This document shows, one piece after another, positions 7,906 through 18,123 of a DNA stretch of 64,000 nucleotides (position 1 is its first letter; each line of letters starts with the position of its first letter). Where the stretch lies: assembly GCF_017357385.1 (NCBI RefSeq), contig NZ_CP071632.1, positions 625,501 through 689,500 on the forward strand, in the 5' to 3' direction. The stretch comes from Rhizobium sp. NZLR1 (GTDB lineage Bacteria > Pseudomonadota > Alphaproteobacteria > Rhizobiales > Rhizobiaceae). The notes under the pieces were generated by a model, which saw only the letters and a list, made by a program, of their open reading frames with translations, was not told where the DNA came from and searched no databases. The position numbers were made by a program, and so were the translations under genes.

Positions 7906-10263
7906 ATGCTTTTCAAGTCTACGACAAGTCGCAATCTTTTTTCTGTGGCGGCCTGTGGCGTCATCGCCGTTATTGTCGCTTCCAGCGTCATTTTCTATCG
8001 GTCCTATACCGAAATTCGCGGCGGCAGCATCGAACAGATGCGCCAGATCGCGACGGCCGAAGCGCTGAAAGTCGAAAAGAATATCGGCGGTACCGTGCAT
8101 ATCGTCGACGGACTTGATGTCGTGCTGACCACGATGAAGCAGATGGGCGACACCGATCGTGCCAGGGCGGACAAGGTCTTGCTCAACCTGCTGCAAGCCA
8201 ACCCCCCCGTCCTTGGGACTTGGACCGGATGGGAGCCGAATGCTTTCGACGGCAAGGACAAGGATTATGTCGGCAAGGAAGGACACGACGCGACGGGCCG
8301 CTATGTGCCCTATTGGGTGCGGAGCGGGGGGCAGATTACCCATACCGCGTTGACCGATTATACCGTGGCTGGAGCGGGCGACTACTATCAGCTGCCGTTC
8401 ACGCAGCGCAAAACCGTTTTCATCGAGCCGTATTCTTATGCGATCGATGGAAAAGACGTCTTGATGACCTCTGTCACCAAGCCGATTGTCATCGACGGCA
8501 AGGCGGTGGGCGTTGCAGGCCTTGACCTTTCGCTTCAGGACACCAACAAGGCGCTGTCAGCCGTTCGACCGATGGGAGCGGGCTTCCTTGGCCTGGTGAC
8601 CAGTGCCGGCAAGATCGTCAGCCATCCGGATGCAGGCCTCATCGGCAAGAGCCTTTCCGAGACGGGAGCAAAGACTGCGGAGTGGGATCGTCTTATCGCC
8701 AATCCCGGTGTTGAGCGTGAGGTGACCAATGAGGACGGCAGCGTATCGCTGGCGATTGCGGTCGCGGTCAAGCTTGCCGAGAGCTCGGATTGGTATGCGA
8801 TCGTTTCGGTCCCGAAGGCAACACTCTTCGGGCCTCTGTATGCGGTGGTGCGGGATGCCATTCTCGCAACAGGCTTGGCGGCCTTGCTGCTCGGCGTCGC
8901 CGGTTGGCTGATCGCACGTCGGTTCGTCGGTCGGATTTCCAGCGTCATCGGCGAGACTGCCGAGATTGCCGCAGGTAAACTCGATGTGAACCTGAAGGAC
9001 AGCGACGCGAAGGACGAAATCGGCGACCTGTCGCGCTCGCTGAAGGCGCTGCTGGAGGGCAATCGCGAAAAGGCGCGGCTGGAGGCCGCGGCAGAAGAAA
9101 ACCGCGCGCTGCAGGAAAAGGAGCGTGCAGAGCGCGCTCGGATCGACCAGGCCCAGGAAGCCGACGTCAAATTCGCCGTCGGTGAATTGGCGCTTGGCCT
9201 GGCGAAGCTTGCCGAAGGCGACATGACGAGCGCACTCGAGCATCCTTTCGCTGCGACGCTTGACGAGACCCGCATCAATTTCAACGAGTCGGTCGTCAAA
9301 TTGCGTTCGGCGCTGGTGTCATTCTCGCAAAATGCCGAGGTCATCCAAAGCGGCACCGAGGAGATCCGTTCTGCGGCCGACGATCTTGCGCGGCGTACGG
9401 AACAGCAGGCTGCCTCCGTTGAAGAAACTGCCGCGGCGCTCGAGCAGATCACCACATCCGTCAAGGATTCCACGGCGCGTGCCGAAGAAGCAGGATCGAT
9501 GGTTGTTCGCACGAAGGAAAATGCCGAACGGTCCGGCCAGATCGTGCAGCGGGCTGTCGAAGCGATGAACGACATCGAACAGTCGTCCAAGTCGATCTCG
9601 AATATCATCGGCGTCATCGACGAGATCGCCTTCCAGACAAACCTGCTTGCGCTGAATGCCGGCGTCGAGGCCGCGCGCGCCGGTGAAGCCGGCAAGGGCT
9701 TCGCCGTCGTCGCCCAGGAAGTCCGTGAGCTGGCGCAGCGCTCGGCTGGCGCAGCCAAGGAGATCAAGGCGCTGATCGGCGCTTCGGGCGGCCAGGTGCG
9801 ACATGGTGTTGCCCTGGTGCGCGAGACCGGCGATGCCTTGGACGGGATTGTTCAAGAGGTGCAGCAGATCGACCGCAATGTCCACGCGATCGTTCAATCC
9901 GCACGCGAGCAGTCGACCGGCCTTCAGGAAATCAATACCGCCGTCAATCAGATGGATCAGGCGACGCAGAAGAATGCGGCCATGGTGGAGGAGTCGAATG
10001 CGGCAGCCCACACGCTCGCGACCGAAGTCTCTGCCCTGTCCGGACGGTTGGGCCAGTTTCGCCTCGATACCGGCATGGGCATGACGTCGGCAATATCGCG
10101 TTCGAATGCGCCGCGTTCGATCGCCGCTCCGAAAATCGTATCATCGCACACGTCCATCCCTGTTCCCTCTCCGGCCCGTGCGTTGAAGAAGACGCTGGCG
10201 ACCGCTCTCGGTGGCGGCTCAAAGGCAACCGCTCCGGCCGACCACGGCTGGGAGGACTTCTGA
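7906..10263 (+). CDS. methyl-accepting chemotaxis protein with periplasmic dCache-type sensor
   Basis: This is a transmembrane chemoreceptor of 785 residues. The first membrane segment is about 11-30 and the second about 312-332. The periplasmic region between them contains [11 protein letters not shown] and the GVAGLDLSL repeat typical of dCache sensors. A HAMP region follows, then the cytoplasmic signalling hairpin with the conserved tip ([19 protein letters not shown]). The last residues, GWEDF, match the WxxF-type tether used to recruit CheR/CheB. The ATG at 7906 follows GGGCGGAG; upstream in-frame codons lack a ribosome site. The ligand is unknown; no che genes are nearby. Confidence 0.93.
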   Translation: MLFKSTTSRNLFSVAACGVIAVIVASSVIFYRSYTEIRGGSIEQMRQIATAEALKVEKNIGGTVHIVDGLDVVLTTMKQMGDTDRARADKVLLNLLQANPPVLGTWTGWEPNAFDGKDKDYVGKEGHDATGRYVPYWVRSGGQITHTALTDYTVAGAGDYYQLPFTQRKTVFIEPYSYAIDGKDVLMTSVTKPIVIDGKAVGVAGLDLSLQDTNKALSAVRPMGAGFLGLVTSAGKIVSHPDAGLIGKSLSETGAKTAEWDRLIANPGVEREVTNEDGSVSLAIAVAVKLAESSDWYAIVSVPKATLFGPLYAVVRDAILATGLAALLLGVAGWLIARRFVGRISSVIGETAEIAAGKLDVNLKDSDAKDEIGDLSRSLKALLEGNREKARLEAAAEENRALQEKERAERARIDQAQEADVKFAVGELALGLAKLAEGDMTSALEHPFAATLDETRINFNESVVKLRSALVSFSQNAEVIQSGTEEIRSAADDLARRTEQQAASVEETAAALEQITTSVKDSTARAEEAGSMVVRTKENAERSGQIVQRAVEAMNDIEQSSKSISNIIGVIDEIAFQTNLLALNAGVEAARAGEAGKGFAVVAQEVRELAQRSAGAAKEIKALIGASGGQVRHGVALVRETGDALDGIVQEVQQIDRNVHAIVQSAREQSTGLQEINTAVNQMDQATQKNAAMVEESNAAAHTLATEVSALSGRLGQFRLDTGMGMTSAISRSNAPRSIAAPKIVSSHTSIPVPSPARALKKTLATALGGGSKATAPADHGWEDF

Positions 10264-10323
10264 TCCGTTCGGTTCAGCGGAACGGAGACGGTTCCCTCGC
10301 CACGGCTGGTCGCCGTCATGCCC

Positions 10324-11517
10324 TCACGCGGCCGCCTTCCGACGGCCGGCGCGAAGCCCCAGTAGTCCGACGCCCATCAGCAACAGGATGGCCGTCGCAT
10401 AGATATCCGTCGTCAGCGCATATCCGGCCGATTTCGCCAGGAACCCGGCAAGGATCGCCGGCAGGCTGAAGGCGAGATAGCTCTGGATATAGAAGGCAGA
10501 CAAAAGCCCGGCCCGCTCATCCGCCTTGGCGAGCGGCATGATGGTGCCGATCGAACCGAGGAAATTGGTTCCGAAACCGGCGCCGGTGAAGACCGTGCCG
10601 ATGAGAAGCAGCGGCACATTGGCGAGATGCACGCCGGCAACGACCGTCAAAATACCGAGCGTTTTGGCCGACACGCCGAAACCGAGATTGGCCGAGGCCG
10701 ACTTGCTGCGTCTGAGATAGACGGCGCTCGCCCCGCTCGCCATCAGCGCAGTCACGACGGCCCCGCCGGTCAGCGGCGCGCCGCTACCGGTGGTGCTGGC
10801 GACCAGCGACGGGACCAGCGAGAGATAGAAGCCGGCGAGCGTCCAGTTGGCGATGTTGATCGGCGTCACCAGCGACAGTGGCCGTTTCACCTGCTGGGGA
10901 ATGGCGACCCTGGGGATCAGCGAACCGAGCGCGCCCGGCCGCGTGCCGCCGGTCTCGTGCGTCAACCAGATGCCCGCTGCCAGCAGCGTGAAGGCAAGGA
11001 GCAACAGCGCATAGGTGAGATGCATCGGGAAGGGGCCGTATTGGATCAAGGCGCTGGTGCCGACCGCCCCCACCGCCATGCCGCAAAGCGGCGCGATCGA
11101 ATTGACGATTTGCCCCTTTGCCCGGTCGACATCGACGAGCGCCGCGCCGATCGAGGCGCCGGCGATCCCGGTTGCAATACCCTGGACGATCCGCGCCGCG
11201 ATCAGCCAGCCGGGCCCGTTGGCGACGACGAAGAGCGCCATGGCGATGATTTCGAGCACGAGGGCGAAAAAGATCACCGGCTTGCGGCCGAGATGGTCGG
11301 AGATCGAACCGGCGGTCAAAAGCGCCGCCAGCAGCGCGAATGCGTAGATCGCGAAGACCACCGTGATCAGCACAGGCGAGAGCGAGAAATTCTGCTGATA
11401 GATCCGATAGAGCGGCGTCGGCGCCGCGGAGGCGCCGAAGAAGGTGGCGAGTGTCAGCGCATGAAAACCGATCGAGGGCCTCTGCGCATTCCCGGTGGAT
11501 TTGGCTGCGGCGACCAT
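10324..11517 (-). CDS. MFS transporter
   Basis: This major-facilitator protein of 397 residues has about 12 hydrophobic segments. The motif-A loop SDHLGRKPV follows the second helix, and the arrangement fits drug/solute efflux. The ATG follows AGAGGG. It is divergent from a TetR regulator, and a palindrome 17 bases before its start codon is a likely repressor site. The substrate is unknown; a TetR-controlled exporter is the simplest reading. Confidence 0.9.
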   Translation of the reverse strand: MVAAAKSTGNAQRPSIGFHALTLATFFGASAAPTPLYRIYQQNFSLSPVLITVVFAIYAFALLAALLTAGSISDHLGRKPVIFFALVLEIIAMALFVVANGPGWLIAARIVQGIATGIAGASIGAALVDVDRAKGQIVNSIAPLCGMAVGAVGTSALIQYGPFPMHLTYALLLLAFTLLAAGIWLTHETGGTRPGALGSLIPRVAIPQQVKRPLSLVTPINIANWTLAGFYLSLVPSLVASTTGSGAPLTGGAVVTALMASGASAVYLRRSKSASANLGFGVSAKTLGILTVVAGVHLANVPLLLIGTVFTGAGFGTNFLGSIGTIMPLAKADERAGLLSAFYIQSYLAFSLPAILAGFLAKSAGYALTTDIYATAILLLMGVGLLGLRAGRRKAAA

Positions 11518-11533
11518 ATATAAGCCCTCTTAA

Positions 11534-11554
11534 AGCTAAGCCGTTGCGTTAGCT
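11534..11554. promoter_or_regulatory. candidate TetR operator upstream of the MFS gene
   Basis: AGCTAA-N9-TTAGCT is a perfect interrupted palindrome just upstream of the MFS start and about 155 bases from the divergent TetR gene. Size and place fit a TetR-family site covering the MFS promoter. Confidence 0.55.
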
Positions 11555-11643
11555 CCATGTAGGGCGAATGCATGGTAAAGGCAAATTCTTTGCGTTCATG
11601 GTTCTGTCAAAGATTTTGAACCATGGTATGCCTGTCGCCCGGA

Positions 11644-11694
11644 AGTGTGCAGCGGTTCCGGAATAACGACATGCATAAAACAAAGAAACGAAAG
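11644..11694 (+). repeat. dispersed repeat, copy B (partial)
   Basis: The landmarks GTGTGCAGCGGTTCCGG, ACGACATGCATAAAACAA and GAAACGAAAG match the middle of copies A and C. The element stops 13 bases before the TetR start codon, so it forms the leader of that gene. Confidence 0.7.
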
Positions 11695-11707
11695 TTGGAT
11701 TGCAGGC

Positions 11708-12265
11708 ATGGCGGTAAAAGAGAATCTCCGTCCGGGCGGCAGAAGCGCGCGGGTTCAGGCATCGGTTCACAAGGCGGTCCATGAGCTGTTGGCCGAGATG
11801 ATCCGCGCTGAGGTGACGATCCCGCTGATCGCTGCCAAGGCGGGTGTGACGCCGTCGACCATCTATCGCCGTTGGGGTGACCTGCAGGCGCTTCTTGCCG
11901 ACGTTGCCGTCGAGCGGCTGCGGCCGGATATGCAGCCGGTCGATGCCGGCAGCGGTAAGGCGGACCTCGAAGCCTGGGCCGAGCAATATGCCGAGGAAAT
12001 GTCGTCCGGGCCGGGCCGCGAGATGATCCGCGACGTGCTGGCGGCGCAAACGGGCGCAAATGCCTGCAAATGCTGCGAATATACCCGCCAGCAGATCGTC
12101 GTCATCGCCGAAAGGGCGAAGGCTCGTGGTGAGGTCTTTCCGGATCTCGACCGCGTCATGGATCAGGTCGTGGCGCCGATCATGTACCGCATCCTGTTCG
12201 GAGACGTGCCGGATGCGGCGCGGGTCCGTGATCTCATCGCGCGCGTCATGGACGCTGCGGACTGA
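11708..12265 (+). CDS. TetR-family transcriptional regulator
   Basis: This 185-residue repressor has an N-terminal helix-turn-helix around residues 25-65 (IPLIAAKAGVTPSTIYRRWG), the classic TetR pattern, and a C-terminal ligand domain of ordinary length. It contains an unusual CKCCEY cysteine cluster near residue 120. The start MAVKEN at 11708 is chosen because the upstream in-frame codons lie inside a dispersed repeat. It is divergent from the MFS gene, which it probably represses. The inducer is unknown. Confidence 0.9.
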   Translation: MAVKENLRPGGRSARVQASVHKAVHELLAEMIRAEVTIPLIAAKAGVTPSTIYRRWGDLQALLADVAVERLRPDMQPVDAGSGKADLEAWAEQYAEEMSSGPGREMIRDVLAAQTGANACKCCEYTRQQIVVIAERAKARGEVFPDLDRVMDQVVAPIMYRILFGDVPDAARVRDLIARVMDAAD

Positions 12266-12268
12266 CTC

Positions 12269-15200
12269 TTACTCCGCGGCCGCGCGCTTCAAGCCGGAAA
12301 TCTGGGTAATATAGGCGCGCAGTGCTGCCGGCCGCACCGGTTTGTGCTGAACGGCGATGTCGTATTTCTCGGCCTCGCTGCGCACCTCCGGCGTGCGGTC
12401 GGCCGTAATCATCAGCGCAGGAATGTCGGCGCCGAACTGCCGGCGAAGATGCAGGATTGCGGCAATCCCGGTGCCGTCGTCGAGATGATAATCGGCGATG
12501 ACGAGATCCGGCGGCCCGCCATGGCCGTCGCTCGATATCACCTCGGCGAGACTATCCAGCGCCTCCACCTCGCAGCCCCAGCCGTTGAGCAGCAGCCGCA
12601 TACCTTCGAGAATCTTTGGTTCGTTATCGATGCAGAGGATCTTCAGCCCCTTGAGCGGCTGTCCCGGACGGTCGGCAGCAGTGGTTGCCGCTGTAGCCTC
12701 CGCGGGGCGCGAAATGTCGAGCGGCATGGAGATGCGGAATTCCGTGCCCTTGCCATGCGTCGAGTGCAGTTCGACCGGATGGTTGAGCACGCGGGCGATG
12801 CGGTCGACGATCGAAAGACCGAGCCCGAGGCCGGAGGCGGTTTTGGCGCCTTCGTCCAGCCGGGCGAATTCCTTGAACACCGTGCGGAATTTCGACGGCG
12901 GAATGCCGATTCCGGAATCGATTACCTGAATGATCACGTGGTTGCCGCGCCGCCGCGCTCCGACCAGCACCTTGCCCGTGTTCGTGTATTTGATGGCATT
13001 GGAAACGAGGTTCTGCACCAGCCGGCGCAGAAGATTGGGGTCGGAGCGCACCCGAAGCGATGTCGGCATGACCACCAGCTTCAGCTGTTTCTCGCGGGCA
13101 ATCGGCGCGAAATCGGTCTCGATCCGCTCCAACAGGTCGGAAAGTGCCACGGCGGCAAGCCGCGGCCGCATGGCGCCGGTATCGAGCCTGGATATATCGA
13201 GCACGGCGCCAAGAATGGTTTCGACCGATTCCAGCGCGGAATCGATGTTGCGCACGATCGGGCTGTTGTCTGATTGCGCCATGCGCTCGACCAGCGCCGA
13301 GGAATAAAGCCTGGCGGCGTTCAGCGGCTGCAGAATATCGTGGCCGGCAGCGGCGAAAAAACGGGTCTTGCCGATATTCGCCTCGTCGGCGGCGGCGCGC
13401 GCCTCGGCGAGTTCGTGGTTGACGCGGGTCAACTCGGCGGTGCGTTCGGCGACGCGCTGCTCCAGCGTCTCATTCGCCTGTTTCAGCGCCTGGTCAGCGC
13501 TGACGCGCTGGGTGATGTCGGTGAAGGTCGCGACAATGCCCTTGTCGGGCATGGCGTTGGAGCGGACCTCGATGATCCGCTCGCCGCCGCTGAGCACCAG
13601 TGCGAAGGGTTTGTCCAGTGTCAGGAAATGCCGTACCGTCTGATTGAGATCGCCGGGCGCGATGTCGCCGCGCTCACTCAGCGTGGTGACAATGTCGGCG
13701 AGGGGAAAACCGACCTGGCCGGCACTTTCCGGCAGGTCCAGCAATTGCCGGAAGCGCCGGTTCCAGATCGTCAGCCGGTTGGAACTGTCGAACACCGCAA
13801 TGCCTTGATCCATCTGCGAAAGGGCGGTCTGCAGCATATCCTGGTTATATTGCAGCGCCTCGCTTGCCTGGTCGAGCAGCCAGGCGGTGTCGGAAGAGGC
13901 ATCCTCGATCTTCTGCAGGATCAACGACAGCACCAGCCGGGCCGAGGACGAGCCGATGGCGCTGCCGAGCAGCTGCTCGCTGAAATGGATGAGCGCCATG
14001 TCGGCCGGCTGTTCGTCCCCTAGCTTGCGGCCGGAGCTTTGTTCGTAAGTCGTCAATGAGCGCTGCATGCGCTCTTCGCCGAGATAGCGCGAGATCGCCG
14101 CTTTGAGATCGCCGACGCTGATGCGGGTCTTCCAGCCGCGCGTGGCAAATTGCGAGCGCGAATGCCGCTTGACGAAGATGCCGGCCTGGATGCGTTCTAG
14201 CGGCCGGGCATTGCGGGTGAGCGAGCCGACGACGAAGAAGGCGGTGTTGACGAGCAGGCTCATCGCCGTTGCATTGACCAGCGGATCGGCGTCGGCTGCG
14301 CTGAACAATGTCGTCCCGGGAAAGATAAAGCCGAGCACGGCGCTCGCCACATAGGAATAATCGGGACCGCCGAGCGATGGCAGGAACAGCAGGTAGATCC
14401 AGATGATGAAGCCGGAGGAAAGCCCGAGGATCGCGCCGCGCGCATTCGCCCGCCGCCAGATCAGCCCGCCGATGAGGGCAGGGGCGATTTGCGCGATCGC
14501 GGCAAAGGAAAGAAGGCCGATCGAGGCCAGGCCGGCGGTGCTGTCGGTCGAGCGGTAATAGGCGTAGCCGAACAGCAGCACGGCGAAAATCGCGCTGCGG
14601 CGGATGTTGAGCAGCGTCTTGGCGAAATTGTCGCGCTGGCTGGCGCGGCCGGCGAGTTTGCGCCTCAGGAAGATCGGCATGATGATATCGTTCGACACCA
14701 TGATCGACAGCGCCACGGAATCGACGATGACCATCGCCGTTGCGGCGGAGAAGCCGCCGATGAAGGTGATCAGCGACACCACAGGCATCTCACCGGCAAG
14801 CGGCAGCGACAGCATGTAGAAATCGGCGTTGCCCGCGCCGCCGAAGGTCAGCAGTCCGCCGATCGCCACCGGCAACACGAAGAGATTGATGGCGATGAGG
14901 TAGGTGGGAAACAGGAAGCCGGCGAGTTTCAGCTGTTTCGGCGTTCGGTTTTCGACGACCGTCACGTGGAATTGCCGCGGCAGCAGGATGATCGCGAAGG
15001 CCGAGAGGAGGATCAGCGTGATCCAGCGGCTGATCGGCGTATGGTAGTTGAGCGCCGACATGACCAGCTCGTTGTCGACAGTCTTCTGCCAGAGATCGGT
15101 CGGGCCATCGAAGAGAAACCAGATGACGCAGACGCCGGCGGTCAGGAAGGCGACGAGCTTGACCACGGATTCCATCGAGACTGCGAGGATCAGGCCGTCC

Positions 15201-15772
15201 TGGTGTTCCGTCGCATCCGTATGCCGCGTGCCGAACATGATGGCGAAGCAGGCAAGCACCAGCGTCGCGATGAGCGGCAGGTCCAGGAAGTAGAGATTGC
15301 CGCTGCCGATGCCGTAATCGGACGGGTTGACCATGGCGCTAACGGTGCTGGAGATCGCCTTGAGCTGTAGCGCGATATAAGGAATGGTGCCGATCAGCGA
15401 GATCAGCGCGACGATCGTTGCGACCGTCGGGTTTTTGCCGTAGCGCGCGGCGACGAAATCGGCAACCGAGGTGAGCTTCTCGGCCTTGGCGAGCTCGATG
15501 ATCCGGCGAAGCAGCGGCATGGCGAGCGTGAAGACCAGGATCGGGCCGATATAGATGCCGGCAAATTCCAGGCCGCGCTGCGCCGCAAGCCCGACGCTGC
15601 CGAAATAGGTCCAGGAGGTGCAGTAGATCGCCAGGCTCAGCGCATAGACCACCGGCCATCCGCCTTCGAGCCCGCCCTGGCCGCGCTTCTTGCGGTCGCC
15701 ATAGCTTGCCACGGCGAAAAGCAGGAGCAGATAGCCGAAGGCAGACGCGAATATGACCCAGCCTGGAAGCAT
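12269..15772 (-). CDS. hybrid sensor histidine kinase with SSS symporter-like N-terminus
   Basis: This 1167-residue fusion begins with a sodium/solute symporter-like region (about residues 1-500, some 12-13 membrane segments; YCTSWTYFGSVG and TSVADFVAARYGK are SSS hallmarks). A PAS domain with GIAVFDSSNRLTIWNRRF follows, then a coiled coil, then HisKA with the phospho-His in AAGHDILQPLNAARLY. The ATPase domain has LVSNAIKYT, DSGIGIPP and GLGLGLSIV. A C-terminal receiver begins near 1045 with its Asp in IADYHLDDG. The layout resembles CbrA-type kinases plus a receiver. It is convergent with the TetR gene (3-base gap). No separate cognate regulator is adjacent; the stimulus is unknown. Confidence 0.92.
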   Translation of the reverse strand: MLPGWVIFASAFGYLLLLFAVASYGDRKKRGQGGLEGGWPVVYALSLAIYCTSWTYFGSVGLAAQRGLEFAGIYIGPILVFTLAMPLLRRIIELAKAEKLTSVADFVAARYGKNPTVATIVALISLIGTIPYIALQLKAISSTVSAMVNPSDYGIGSGNLYFLDLPLIATLVLACFAIMFGTRHTDATEHQDGLILAVSMESVVKLVAFLTAGVCVIWFLFDGPTDLWQKTVDNELVMSALNYHTPISRWITLILLSAFAIILLPRQFHVTVVENRTPKQLKLAGFLFPTYLIAINLFVLPVAIGGLLTFGGAGNADFYMLSLPLAGEMPVVSLITFIGGFSAATAMVIVDSVALSIMVSNDIIMPIFLRRKLAGRASQRDNFAKTLLNIRRSAIFAVLLFGYAYYRSTDSTAGLASIGLLSFAAIAQIAPALIGGLIWRRANARGAILGLSSGFIIWIYLLFLPSLGGPDYSYVASAVLGFIFPGTTLFSAADADPLVNATAMSLLVNTAFFVVGSLTRNARPLERIQAGIFVKRHSRSQFATRGWKTRISVGDLKAAISRYLGEERMQRSLTTYEQSSGRKLGDEQPADMALIHFSEQLLGSAIGSSSARLVLSLILQKIEDASSDTAWLLDQASEALQYNQDMLQTALSQMDQGIAVFDSSNRLTIWNRRFRQLLDLPESAGQVGFPLADIVTTLSERGDIAPGDLNQTVRHFLTLDKPFALVLSGGERIIEVRSNAMPDKGIVATFTDITQRVSADQALKQANETLEQRVAERTAELTRVNHELAEARAAADEANIGKTRFFAAAGHDILQPLNAARLYSSALVERMAQSDNSPIVRNIDSALESVETILGAVLDISRLDTGAMRPRLAAVALSDLLERIETDFAPIAREKQLKLVVMPTSLRVRSDPNLLRRLVQNLVSNAIKYTNTGKVLVGARRRGNHVIIQVIDSGIGIPPSKFRTVFKEFARLDEGAKTASGLGLGLSIVDRIARVLNHPVELHSTHGKGTEFRISMPLDISRPAEATAATTAADRPGQPLKGLKILCIDNEPKILEGMRLLLNGWGCEVEALDSLAEVISSDGHGGPPDLVIADYHLDDGTGIAAILHLRRQFGADIPALMITADRTPEVRSEAEKYDIAVQHKPVRPAALRAYITQISGLKRAAAE

Positions 15773-15994
15773 TGACCCTCCGCCGGCGGAAAGCCCGCCG
15801 GGACCTCCCGCAACTTGGAGCAGCTTAAGTCATTTCAGGTGCTTTGAAAATTCCTGCCCGTCTAGGCCTTAAGTCAAAGACCGCCAGAGGTATCGCCAAA
15901 TAATTGCGATTGCCGATTGATTAATTGCAGTGAAGATGTAGCTAATAAAATCCATCGTATACTCTCTGAAATGGATCGAAGGGGGACGGATCCG

Positions 15995-16432
15995 ATGCTC
16001 AACGACTTCAAGGCCTTTATCGCCCGCGGCAATGTCATGGATCTTGCAGTCGGCGTCATCATCGGCGGCGCCTTCGGCGGCATCGTCAAATCCTTGGTCG
16101 ACGACCTGATCATGCCGATTGTCGGCGCCATTTTCGGCGGCTTCGATTTCTCGAATTACTTTCTGCCACTTGCGTCGGCCGTCAACGCGCCGACGCTTGC
16201 CGCCGCCCGCGCGCAAGGGGCGGTCTTTGCCTATGGCAGCTTCCTCACCGTTCTGATCAACTTCCTCATTCTCGCCTGGATCATCTTCCTGATGGTCAGG
16301 GGCGTGAATTATCTGCGCCTGCAGGTCGAGCGCCAGGAAAAGGCCGCACCGGAAGAGCTGCCCCCGCCGCCCGCCGACGTCCAGCTGCTGACCGAAATCC
16401 GCGATCTCCTCGCCAAGCGCCCGACGGCCTGA
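15995..16432 (+). CDS. mscL: large-conductance mechanosensitive channel MscL
   Basis: This 145-residue inner-membrane channel releases osmolytes during hypo-osmotic shock. The N-terminus [20 protein letters not shown] leads into TM1 ([17 protein letters not shown]). The second membrane helix is [20 protein letters not shown], followed by a charged C-terminal helix. The ATG at 15995 follows GAAGGGGGA and gives the family N-terminus; an in-frame extension to 15917 is unsupported. Length is normal. The gene stands alone. Confidence 0.95.
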   Translation: MLNDFKAFIARGNVMDLAVGVIIGGAFGGIVKSLVDDLIMPIVGAIFGGFDFSNYFLPLASAVNAPTLAAARAQGAVFAYGSFLTVLINFLILAWIIFLMVRGVNYLRLQVERQEKAAPEELPPPPADVQLLTEIRDLLAKRPTA

Positions 16433-16448
16433 TCGTGGCTGAAGGCTG

Positions 16449-16626
16449 CCCCTCACCCTAGCCCAACCGGGGGTCGAGCCGCTGGTCTCGACCCGTCCTT
16501 CGGACCCCCGTAAAAAACGGGGAGAGGGGACGTGCCCTGCGAGAGCTTACCGAGGAACGGAGAGGTCGCGGCACACCCCCTTCGCTCCGTTTACAGGGAG
16601 CAGGGGCCGGCAGGCGGATGAAGGGC
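16449..16626 (+). repeat. intergenic repeat (second family, long copy)
   Basis: It fills most of the 329-base gap between mscL and the aminotransferase gene. Landmarks are CCCCTCACCC, CGTAAAAAACGGGGAGAGGG, GACGTGCC, GGAACGGAGAGGTCGCG, CCCCCTTCGCTCCGTTTAC and CCGGCAGGCGGATGAAGGGC. A related copy is at 26338. This copy has about 45 extra bases near its start. The remaining bases before the next gene show no coding signal. Confidence 0.7.
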
Positions 16627-16761
16627 GAGCGTGGATCTCCTGGCGTGCTTCACCACGCCGGCGCGGCCCGACCATTCATCACGAAAATCGATATTCCATC
16701 ACTGGATATCATGGGATTTGCCGACGCAAATCCACTATGAAGGCGGAAACCGGAGATATGC

Positions 16762-17928
16762 ATGTCGATCGTGAAGAGCCTCAGCCCGCGCGCCATAGCG
16801 GCGCCCGAAAGCGGGATCGTCGAAGTCGTCAACTATGCCCGTGGCCGCGAAGGCCTGCTGCCGCTCTGGGTGGGTGAAGGCGACCTGCCGACGCCTGATT
16901 TCATCAGCAGAGCGGCGATGGCCGCGCTTGCTTCAGGCGAGACCTTCTACACATGGCAGCGCGGCATTCCGGAGCTTCGCCAGGCGCTTTCGGATTATTA
17001 CTTCAGACATTTCGGAATCCGGCTTCCGGTCGAGCATTTCTATGTCACCGGTTCCGGCATGCAGGCGATCCAGATCGCCGTGCAGACGCTGACCTCGCCG
17101 GATGACGAACTGGTTTACTTCACCCCCGCCTGGCCGAATATCGCTGCCGCCCTCGAAATCTCGGGCGCGCGCTCCGTCGGCGTCGAGCTGCAGTTCGAAG
17201 GCGGCAAATGGGCGGTCGATCTGAACCGCGTCGAAGCTGCCATCACGCCGAAGACCAGGGGCATCTTCGTCAACACGCCGTCGAACCCCACGGGCTGGAC
17301 GGCGACGAAGAAGGATCTTGCCGACATCCTGGCGCTCGCCCGCCGGCACGATCTCTGGATCATGGCGGATGAAATCTACGCTCTCTATTATTTTGCCGGC
17401 GGTCGGGCGCCTTCTTTCCTCGATGTGATGGAGCCGGACGACAAGATCCTCTTCGTCAATTCCTTCTCGAAGAACTGGTCGATGACCGGCTGGCGCGTCG
17501 GTTGGATCGTCGCCCCGCCCGAGATGGGCCAGGTGCTCGAAAACCTCATCCAGTATTCGACATCGGGCGTGGCGCAGTTCATGCAGAAGGGCGCCGTCGC
17601 AGCTCTGAATGAAGGCGACGATTTCGTCGCTGCCAATATCGCCAAGGCGGCCCGCTCCCGCGATATTCTCTGCGACGCGCTTGTCGCCACCAACCGCGTC
17701 GAGACGCTGAAACCGGACGGCGCGCTTTACGCCTTCCTCAAGATCGACGGCGTCGCCGACAGCCGCAGCGCCGCCATCGATATCGTCGACAAGACAGGCG
17801 TCGGCCTTGCCCCCGGCACCGCGTTCGGCGCTGGCGGCGAACTCTTCCTGCGCGCCTGTTTCCTGCGCGACCCTGCGCAGGTGGCGGTCGCGGCCGAGCG
17901 TCTCTGCGACTATATCCTCAAGCGTTGA
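16762..17928 (+). CDS. PLP-dependent aminotransferase, class I/II
   Basis: This 388-residue fold-type I aminotransferase has the aspartate/aromatic transaminase pattern: substrate-binding WVGEGDLPTPDFI near residue 35, NTPSNPTGW near residue 175, MADEIYALYYF with the PLP Asp, and the Schiff-base Lys in NSFSKNWSMTGWRVGW. The ATG follows GGAG at 6 bases. Amino-acid specificity cannot be deduced; related rhizobial genes are annotated only as class I aminotransferases. A strong hairpin just after the stop suggests a single-gene transcript. Confidence 0.9.
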   Translation: MSIVKSLSPRAIAAPESGIVEVVNYARGREGLLPLWVGEGDLPTPDFISRAAMAALASGETFYTWQRGIPELRQALSDYYFRHFGIRLPVEHFYVTGSGMQAIQIAVQTLTSPDDELVYFTPAWPNIAAALEISGARSVGVELQFEGGKWAVDLNRVEAAITPKTRGIFVNTPSNPTGWTATKKDLADILALARRHDLWIMADEIYALYYFAGGRAPSFLDVMEPDDKILFVNSFSKNWSMTGWRVGWIVAPPEMGQVLENLIQYSTSGVAQFMQKGAVAALNEGDDFVAANIAKAARSRDILCDALVATNRVETLKPDGALYAFLKIDGVADSRSAAIDIVDKTGVGLAPGTAFGAGGELFLRACFLRDPAQVAVAAERLCDYILKR

Positions 17929-17937
17929 GAAGCGGCT

Positions 17938-17972
17938 CGATCGGGCGATTTCGTGCCGGAATCGCCCGATCG
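17938..17972. terminator. strong hairpin after the aminotransferase gene
   Basis: CGATCGGGCGATT is paired perfectly with AATCGCCCGATCG across a 9-base loop. It lies 10 bases after the stop codon. The T-run is poor (ATAAAACT), so it may act as a processing or stability hairpin rather than a strict terminator. Confidence 0.6.
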
Positions 17973-18123
17973 ATAAAACTTGAACAAAGCCCGAAATCGG
18001 CCTCTAACCACAAGTCCAAACATACCGGTTCAAAGGGCCTCGAACGGCCATTCGATAAGAAAATTGGAAAGAAAAACCGGGCCTGATGCCCCTGCTTATC
18101 AAACGAAAGCAGGGATGCGGGTC

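Noticed and set aside
10627..11523. Open frame of 298 codons opposite the MFS gene
   Set aside because: Extremely Arg/Gln/Asp-rich with no hydrophobic core; shadow of the transporter.
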